Shown here: piece after piece, positions 50,701 through 60,100 of the stretch
Layout: each line of letters starts with the position of its first letter
How positions within the stretch are numbered: position 1 is the stretch's first letter
Assembly (NCBI RefSeq): GCF_001640805.2
Contig: NC_066838.1
Span: 10,999,132-11,063,131, forward strand
Direction: 5' to 3'
DNA: 64,000 bases
DNA from: Lates calcarifer
Lineage: Eukaryota > Chordata > Actinopteri > Centropomidae
Made by a program: the position numbers and the translations under genes
Notes under the pieces: generated by a model
The model's input: the letters and a program-made list of their open reading frames with translations, nothing else
The model's database searches: none
Told to the model about the DNA's origin: nothing

Positions 50701-53700
50701 CCTCTTCAGCACTCTGTTAAGATACTGTGCTGCCTCTGAGGTGTCGCCGCCCTGCCCTTGCTCCAGCTCCGTCTTCAGGTTCATGGCGTTGAAGAGGGCA
50801 GGGTTCACCTGCGACATCTACAAAACACACAATGTGTAAAGCACCGGCCGCCGGGTTAGCTAAACATACGTAAGCTGGGAACTTGCATATGTTAGTGAGA
50901 GTGTGAGAGTTAACAAACACACACACAAACGATTTGGCGAAGCAAAAAAGCACAGCCAGATTTTACAAACATCAAGGCTTTTGCTTGAGAGCAGGCCAAG
51001 CGTGTTTGCCAAGCGTCCTCTGGGAGCAACTGTTAACCCTTTTATGTGATGTGGTGGCTCAAATCAAACCCCTAAAAGCTGACACGACACGAGAACAACA
51101 CGTCTTCAAGCTCCTCTGCTGTCTGGGTTCAATGAGTGCTGTGAGGAGAGCAACTCTAAAGTTAACCTCTCCGGGGGAGAGGTTAGAAAAGACGACATGT
51201 GTCTGTGTGTGGAGGGGAAGCCTGAGGGGGGGGGTGGGTCTTGACCAGTTGGTGAGAGTAAAATAATGGAGGCTTAACTGTCATTACATCATCAGTGTAA
51301 TGGAAACCACCTGGCACATTTGTATCAGTCAGCTAAGATATATGATTAAGACAACGTCCATTTTAATCTTCACCACAACAAAAAAAATACACATTTAAAT
51401 TTCCATACGCTAACATTTAGACACGGTAAAAAATGAGGGCAGCGCCTTCCTGTTTTTTTTCTCCTCTGACTTTTTAATCAAATAATTTACAAACTCTATA
51501 AATAAATGTAGAGCGAGGCGCGGGGAAGAAAAAGTATAAAGGAGGAGAAAAAATGGACGGCGAGTTCAAAACAGCTCATCAAAAAACAAACATCTCTATA
51601 TATCTGGCATGGCACCCAGCTACTGCTTCATTATATTAATTTGTGAGAGGTGCAGTGAAAATTACACCGTATGAAAAATGGCTGGAAAATTTAAATGATA
51701 CAAACTCATCTTATTAGCGGTGAAACATTAAAAAACAAACAGGCCCCTCCGTGTCCCGCTAATTTGTCTTGGGATGAAAGGCGTTTGATGGATGGATCTT
51801 ACCTTATTCATAAGCGAGGATAAAAGAGATGTATTCCCTGGTACAGGGTGTCCGTTTGATTCATTACTGGAACAAGGAAAATGAACAATGTTTAGTCAAG
51901 ATTTGCATGAGAACAGTAAATATTACTATTTATCACACAAGGTGTGCCTGTATAATGAAGAAGAAAAATGCTGTCTTCTTAAGAAATAAGATCTGCTGTG
52001 ACTTGTAGGGAAGATTGGAGTTGAAGGTTTATGTAAACATCCTTCTCACGCAAAAATTGAGAAATATGTTGAGGATTTTGTAATTGTATGCACAGTATAT
52101 AAATGAGATATTTTTGATAAATAATTGTAAATATAACCCTGGCTCTGGCTGCCAAGACTGTAGAAATCATCCATCAATCAGAGAAACCTCATTTCGTTGT
52201 TGATTTATTTTGTGAATATATTACATGAATTTACAGCAAGAATTAACATCCTCCATATAATATTAACCCTCTGTCTACCATGAAGCTGTGTACCTGTGGT
52301 CTTTCTTGCTCAGGTCGAGGCTGTGCTCCTGCGTGGAGTCTTGGGAGGCCCCGGAGTTGCCGTCCACTGGCTCCTGCTTCACTTGAACCAGATTGAACTG
52401 GCTGGCTGAAGCCGGCTGCCCGTTCCCTGAGGATCAAGCCAGAGATGCAGAGGAGAGGAGAGACAACAAAGTTATTGTTGGTCAGCATTATTACCCTATG
52501 ACGAGATCCAATCTGACTTCTGTCCTGGCCCGAAAAGAATACTCCGAGTGATAATTATTGCGAAATTATGTCAGGCCGTCAAGCCTTTTAAATGGTGATT
52601 GAGAGGCGGGAGATATGAGGGAAAAAGACTCCTTTTTCTGCAGCACTTGTCACAACTCATTTGCCAGGCTGCCTCTTAACTGGTCATTAAGTGAGATGCT
52701 AATGCTGAGGGAAAGTGGCAGTCTCAGATTGGCCACCCCCCTCCCTTCCCACCTTCCCAGGCTCCTCGTTGGCCTGACAACAGGCAGCCAATGCCACTGA
52801 GCGTACCCACAAGGAACAGGGGTGCTATGTCGGTCAGATTGGAGCTGACAGCCAATCAGATTGGTTCAAATAGCGTGACCTCTCGATCACATTCTCCTCC
52901 AAATAGGTATTCAGTGGATGCTGTGAGCGAGGACAGGAGAGCTGAAATGAAATAAATAAAGACCAGGGAACAACGTGGGGTAAAAATTCTGACGGGAGGA
53001 AGTTGAATTCTGCCCCAGCCCCACTGATCCCCAAGGGACTGAAATATTAATTTGTCCTGGGGCTATACAGAGAAAGCTGGGCTTTTGGCAGACAATAAGT
53101 GATGCTTTATTTATTTATTTATTTATTTTAATGTGAGCAGGAGGGGTGAGGGCCCTGGCTTAGCCTCTCAGACACCATACGACTGGAAAGCACCAATGGC
53201 CGTGATTGGTTTGGTGAGGAATCTGTTGTTTAGGAATTGGGGGCTAGGGCTGAGGGATTGTGACAGGCAAGGTCATGGGCAACCAAGTGTATGCCCTTGG
53301 CCCTCAGCCCTGGTGAGGCCCCTCTCCTCCTTTCTCGCTGGGGAGAAAACAAGACCAGCCTACGTAAGGGGGAAACCGACCAGAGTTCCCCCCTGCTACA
53401 AGATGACCCAGAGACATATCAGGCAGAATAGGAGTGGAAAAGCCAGTCTTGGGCCTTGTCAGCTGAAAGCTAGGAGATGGGGAAGTGTCAGTGTCAGTGT
53501 CAGCTCAGTTTGACAATGGCTGAGGTTGGAGGGGCTGGGGGTGGGGCCAGGGTGGGGCTAAAGGAAAACAGCAGTCAAACAATTTTGCTGGTTTGAGGTC
53601 ATCAAATGCTTACCATGTCTCCATACAGCGCATCCTCCCTCCCCCCCAACTTGATAACAGTACACCCAAAATTAACTAGCCAGACAGATCCTGTCTTGTC

Positions 53701-56700
53701 ATTGACAATTACATCAACTCTCAGACCAAATGAGAGCACATTATATCAAGAGCAGCCACTCACTATATGATCTACACATGATCACCACCCAGACAAAAGC
53801 ATTCCTTCACTATATCAGAGGCTGAGCTGACTGTTAGAGGTGGAGTATAGCACAGAAGTCTCCTACTCTGTTGCACATCATGAAGTTATTTTTTCTATCC
53901 ACTTCCCAAAGAGAGAGAACAAATGACTTTGACTCAAAGCAGCTTCTTTCTGGAAATTATCCAGGAATAATGTACCACCATGTAATTACTCCGGATAAGA
54001 TACAGAGCTTGTGAAAGATCATTTGTACTGTGTGTCTAATTAGTAAACCCTTCAGATGCTTGAATCTCTGGGAAAAACACTTAGGGGTAAATTAGAGCGG
54101 AACATTAATAAAAAAAAAAAAAAAAAAAAAAAAAAAACACTGAGAAAATACTGAAAGCAGAAACAGGAAAAATGCTCAATTCAAAACACAGGCGAAGTTT
54201 CACAACCGCATGAAAAAAATAAACACTGTGAAAAATAGCCACAAACACTGTGACTTTTCTCACACCTTTTTGACAGAGAAGCACAAACCACTTCCTCCTC
54301 ATTTTAGCCCCAAATGTCCTGTTCACACATTTTATGAAGCAAATATGAGAAACACGACCGCAGCTACCCCTCCATCCTGTATGTGCACTGCGTGAACTTT
54401 TACCATAAAATACTCTACTGAGGTAGGGCTGCTTATTTTAAACCAGCTCTTCTATCCAGCAGCAGGATCTGAGCTGCAGCCTTTCAGTGAGCCAACAAGA
54501 GGGGTGGTGAATGCACCATCTGTGGAGGCCCCACCCTCAGCGGGGGCCTTCCCAGTGTTTCAGACTACCTGCTGGAAGCCCAGAGGTGGAGCTCAGCCTG
54601 ACAGCCTGGGCTCAGCTCGGCTCCCCGGAGCAGCTGCCCCGGCTCTCTCCTAGGGCCTGTCCTGCTCCAGGAACACCACCAGGAATTGTAATCCTTCCCA
54701 GTCCCAACATCCGGAGATGCTCCCCCTTGCAGCCCCATTTACAATCCGCGCCCCACCTGCTCAGGCTCAACACAGGAGGCCCCACTGCTACTTGAATGCA
54801 AGACTGTGCTCTGCAGTGCATTATCAATTTAATACTTTAACTTCATTTTCAGAAGCTTTGTTTAGAGCAATATGATAAACAGAGACAAGGCAATTACCTC
54901 CAAAAATTATGTGAATTGTGTTTATGCTAAATAGATATTGACATGTTTTTCTGGTAACAGAAGGTTTCTAGAAATTCAAAAAGTGTGTCTTTGCTGATGC
55001 ATGCAAGTGTGTCTGAGTTCTTGTAACAGTGAAAAAAAGAGAGCATCCTTCTCAGCTCTGGTGCATTGAGTCATTTCTGCCTGAGCGATTTCAGTTTTTT
55101 TTATCAGTTTGCATAGAGGATATGAAAAAAAAAAAACAATTTTTTTTGTTCTCGCAATTTCTGAACTTAATTTCATTCCACCTCCATTTGCTTGGAACGG
55201 GCGCAGACAAAGATAAGAGACCAGTGATGAGGAAACATGTTCGACACAAGCCCCAGGAGCCCCCCACTCAGAACATCATAAGAGACTTTTACAGGCTCTA
55301 CTCTCCCCTGTCAGCGCATTTATCTCCAAATGGATTGTGGGTATCTAACAAACGATCAACACAATAACAAGCCCAGAGCAGAGGACCATGCCTCCGGTAT
55401 GTCCCTTTAAGCCTGAAAGCGGCAGTTTTTCTGTCTTTCACTCCAGAGTCGGATAGTGATAGAAATGACCTCTGTGTGCACTCTCTCTCTGCTCTGGCTC
55501 TAGTGAGGTGAAGTTCATATACAAAAAAAAGGATGTGGCTTTTACTATACATGCAGTGTATTCTCTGTAATATATACAGACTAACTGAACTTTAACTGAC
55601 TACTGACTCATTCATGTGTTAAACTGGTTTGGTTACAGCATTAAACTTCTTTGTTTTTAGCACAAATTCTTATTTTCCATTGTGTAATGGGTGTGGTACC
55701 CTCACAAATAATGCACAATGATGACTATTTGTGAAGTGACTGACCTGTGTCGGGGTTGTTGGAGGGCTTCAGGGCAGCAGCTGCCAGTCTGGCCATCATG
55801 GGTGATATCAGACCTTTGCTCGCCGAGATCTTCTCCATGATGGAGGAGGTGGCAAAGGAGGTTGGGGTAGACGCCATAGATCCGTCTGCTCCCGCAGTGG
55901 AGCAACCTTGGGTCAGTGAGTCGGTGGGCATGGAGTGGGCCCCAGAGGATGCGGCCGATATCAGGCTAGCGGCTGGTGGAGGTGGTTGCAGAGGCAGCCG
56001 GGGCATGAGGGGGAAGAACGGGTTGGAGGCGGCCAGGGCACTGTTGGAAAGAGCGAGGGCCACTGGCATGTTGCTGGGCAGGGCCTGGGACAGCAGGCTG
56101 GACATACGCTGGCCCGCAGTGGGCAATGAGGGCGTGGGCTTGAGGGTGTGGCCCGTCGTAGAGGAGGACGAGATGGCGGTTGTGGGTGTGGCCAACAGGT
56201 GCGATACAGTGGTGGACTGCTGGGTCGTAGGCGAGGCACTCAGGCTTGAGTTCTTGCTGCTGATGGCCGAGAAGTCCATCAGGTCATCATTGCTTGATTC
56301 CTCTGGCTCATCCTTTGGGGGCAGGAAGGTGGAAGAGAGGCCCATGACACCCGAGGAGCGGATGTGCCGGCGCTCGTGCTTGCGCTTGTGGGAGGTCATC
56401 TGGCTGGTGGAGGTAAAGGTGAAGCCGCAGCCTGAGCGGATGCAATGGAAGTGGTTGGTGGCTTTGCTGTACACACAGCCTTCGTACTTGCACTCCTCAT
56501 ACTTGTAGAACTTCTTGAAGCCATCTTTGGCATAGGCATCATCCTTGATGTGGTAGCTCTTGTGCTTTTCAATGTCACACTTATTCTTGAAGGTGAATGT
56601 GCATCCTGGGCGCCTGAGAAAATAATGGAAAATGAGGGGAAAACATGATTAGACATGATGCTGCATTACAAAGCCTCCACAGTGCCTTGGTACAGTTGGG

Positions 56701-57093
56701 AGTCATGAAGATGGACCACATGATTCAAATACTTCACAATGGAGGAATGATAGTTGAGGCCGTTCAGTGACACAGCAGCAGCTCATTGACATGTTGTCAT
56801 TTGCAACCTTTGCCAGAGGGATACAATCCAGGAAGTGAGTTTGTTGAGTGAACCAAGTGATTATCCATATCCACTGAGACCAGTTCTATGGCGCACGCCC
56901 TTCAAAATAAAAGCTTGACGTGGTGTGCCCTCATAGCCTTTACTGCATGTCATTCCCCCACTCTCTCCCTGTTTCCTGTCTTACTCTCACTGTACTATGA
57001 ATAAAGGCAAAAAGCCCAGAAAATATTAAAAAATAAGAGCTTGATGCAAACTCATGAAACTCAATGCACTTGAATGAGAATGTATTTATATAT

Positions 57094-57148
<55 letters not shown>

Positions 57149-60100
57149 TTTTTGGGGGGGGGGGGTTGTGTGTGTGTGTATAAATATATATACAGGTTTA
57201 TTTTTCTCCTACTTCCTTCTGTCATTCTGTGAAGTTCAGAAATATTAACAGGAAGCCATTAGTCATCATTTTCACTTGTGATGTTAAGACTGTGTCCTGC
57301 CTATCATTTATTTACTTTTAAGTAAGGAATATTCCTATTTTCCTGTCGTGATCTGGAGACTTTGTTATGGGCCTCTGCAGCTAAGTATAAATTACTATAC
57401 ATTATGATAATTATTTATGCTTAATGTAGTTTTTTTATAAATGTTTCTTAAAAATCCTGTGGTGAAACACTAGGCCTATTCACCTGCAGTGGAAGTGTGT
57501 AGTCTTCTGCCCGTAGAATTGACATCCGACTGTGCCGCAGTCCTCGGTGGCACGGAATCTCTGGAAGCCGTCGTTGATCAGCTGGGCATTCTTTTTGTGG
57601 AAGTTTTCATGGGTCATGACATCTGAGGTGCTGGTGTACACCTTGCTGCAGCCCACCTACGAGCAGAGAGACAAGGCACGGTAATCGAAAACGCGATCTG
57701 GGGCCACAGCAGACACAAGAGTTTCAGTTTGCAAGAATGGTTTGAAAAAAGCCAACTTCTAAAGCGCAATGCTTTAAAGAGATCTGATATACTGTACAAG
57801 TTGTAGAGAAAGGAGCTCAGTGTGGTTGAGAAAATGCTAGTGGCCTAGAAATGGGTGGAAGAAAGTTGTTTTCTCATGTTCACAATTTAATGTGTTGTAA
57901 TGCACACCAGAGTAGTGCAAGTTTCAACTGAAACCCTTGTGAATTGGAAACAACCTTGTCATTGTCACAATTGGAAAAAAAGAAAAAAGTGACTGAAAGA
58001 AGCAGTGGTCACAGCAGGCAGCTGAAACTACAGTACCTTCCTGGCAAAGCTGCCTTTTAGAAAATGAAATTCATATTTATGGTGTGACAGTGCAGTCACC
58101 ACAAACTTACTGTAACTCTGAGAACAAATTTCAGAGGTGGAGGGGGCAGAGGAAAGCAGACAGGAGTAAAATGACTGTCTTGGTCTTTAGTTTAAAACGC
58201 TCTGGTACTCAGGAGCCCTCAGAGCCAACAGAGGAGGAAAAAAACAGGTAATGTTTGAATTAAAAGCAGCAATTGTATATCATCCCTGGCACTTTTCATC
58301 CGCACAAACCGGGCAAGTTCTCCATATTGAGTCAAACAATGAAAAAAATGCCACTCTGTTTTTTTCCCCCCTAAATCACGAGAGCCGATGCCAACATCTG
58401 CAGGTTCTCAGGGACTGTTAAAACAAGGGCTGAAATGTCCTAATAACAATTACGCCGTTAGAGGGGTTTAAAAAAGAATATATCTCAAGCCATCCTCCGC
58501 TGTGCTGCTGCCCTGCCGGTGAGAAAGCTCTCGGCACAATGACACATTGAAAATAAGCAGATGTAAAAAAAATTAAACAAATCCAGAAGGGGGAACAATC
58601 TTCAACTGGCTGCTTGGTACTAAAAGATGAAAAATGTGTAGTTTATATAAACACCTAACAGAATTTTATCCATGCCAATTAAGGAGTGAGAGAGTGAGGA
58701 GGTGGGGGACAGCGCAAGCAGCCTCACGTGTATTCACCCTTTTTCAATTTATTTACTTTGGGACACGTTTTGCCGAACTACTCTTTAAAGACACTTTGGT
58801 GTGAATGGAAAAAGTGTGGAACTGTAATTCCACTTCACAGATGCAGGATAACTGTGCGAGTCTTACGAGTGGCCTCATTTCCCAGATCCAGGCATTATTT
58901 ATATCAGGACGCTCTGTAACTCTTTTTTATTTTTACCTGCCTTTTTCTGCTTTTACACTGCCCTTAAAAGTCACCATCACAAAAAAAAAGAAGTTGTTTT
59001 AAGGCTTTTAATGAAGTGTGTGTGATCTGGTTTACTGATAACCATATTTGTTGTGTGGCTCTGGAATGTAAAGTGAATGAATTATTATTTATCTGTAACA
59101 TTATATTCAGCAGTTTTTAATTAGCATGAGTGAGTTGTGGGTTGTTTGTACTATATGGAATGCTTAAGCACATGTGGTTATATTTGCAGATGAACATATT
59201 TCTGTTTCCGTGTGTGTACATCTGCCTGCATGCATGCCTACTGTACGTGTTTGTGGGTTTATTGTGGCTACATGTGTAGGTGCAGGAGGGGGTGTCAGTA
59301 GTGTACCTGCATGCAGTGGTAATGGGTGCTTTTTCCATTGAGGTGGCAGCCGTGGTAGTAGACACTGCAGTCGTCCAGAGGGCTGAAACGCATGAATCCA
59401 TGCTGCAGGGAGTTGTCCCTCTTCTTGTGCATGTTGTAGTGCCTGATTACATCCTGCTTACTGGTAAACCTCTGCAAAAGGGGAGGGGGAAAAATGTACA
59501 GCAACAGGTTGGTGTTTATTTAAACCAGTCCCAGAATCAGCAACAAGTCACTTTATCTCTGTGGAAGCAGCAGCTGCAGCATTTGGGAGCCAATTGGCAG
59601 TTGGGGAGGGTTGTACACGCTGCAATGGAGAGGGCCAGGATGTCTTTAAATATGACGCGTTCTGTGGTTATTGATTTACTTTGCGTATCTCCAACTTGTG
59701 TCCTATCCAAATGCTGCAAAGGCTCTGGGACTTTCTGAGTACAAGACAAGCTTGAAATGAAACATGAAACATGAAGTATGTTCCCCATATACCTCCCGTC
59801 TTTACATTATTTTCTTCCTTCCACCAAAATCTTTTTTTTTTTCTTTTAATTAAGATGAATCAATTGGCATGCAAGATCACAGTTCTGATGTTTCTGACTC
59901 TGGAAAAATTATGTTCCATGCAGATGGTTTCTCAGACGTTCACAGGGGAAAACAGAAGACAACAGAAACAAACAAACAAACAAGCCAACCAAAAAACGTT
60001 TTCCCTTTCAATTCGCTGAGATAAGATTCCATTTTTAATTAAAGCATTAACACTCGCTTTTGGTGCAGGCTTCGTCTGTAATGATGAGTGAATATGCTAA

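Larger units (their letters stand above)
52427..55744 (-). other. CASZ1: CASZ1 intron with GC-rich and CCAAT-rich islands
   Basis: Intron of 3318 bp. Contains a cluster of eight CCAAT/ATTGG pentamers (52728-53240), a (TTTA)n run (53106-53130), an A28 run (54110-54137) and a GC-rich island open on both strands (about 54440-54800). No exon could be phased into the CASZ1 frame. Confidence 0.8.

Noticed and set aside
53133..53513. Open frame of 126 codons on the + strand
   Set aside because: Inside a CASZ1 intron in GC-richer DNA; no homology recalled, no splice signals, opposite strand to the gene.
55747..56508. Open frame of 253 codons on the + strand
   Set aside because: Antisense to the large CASZ1 exon with fingers 3-4. 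Base composition keeps the reverse frame open; no known domain and no splice or promoter context.
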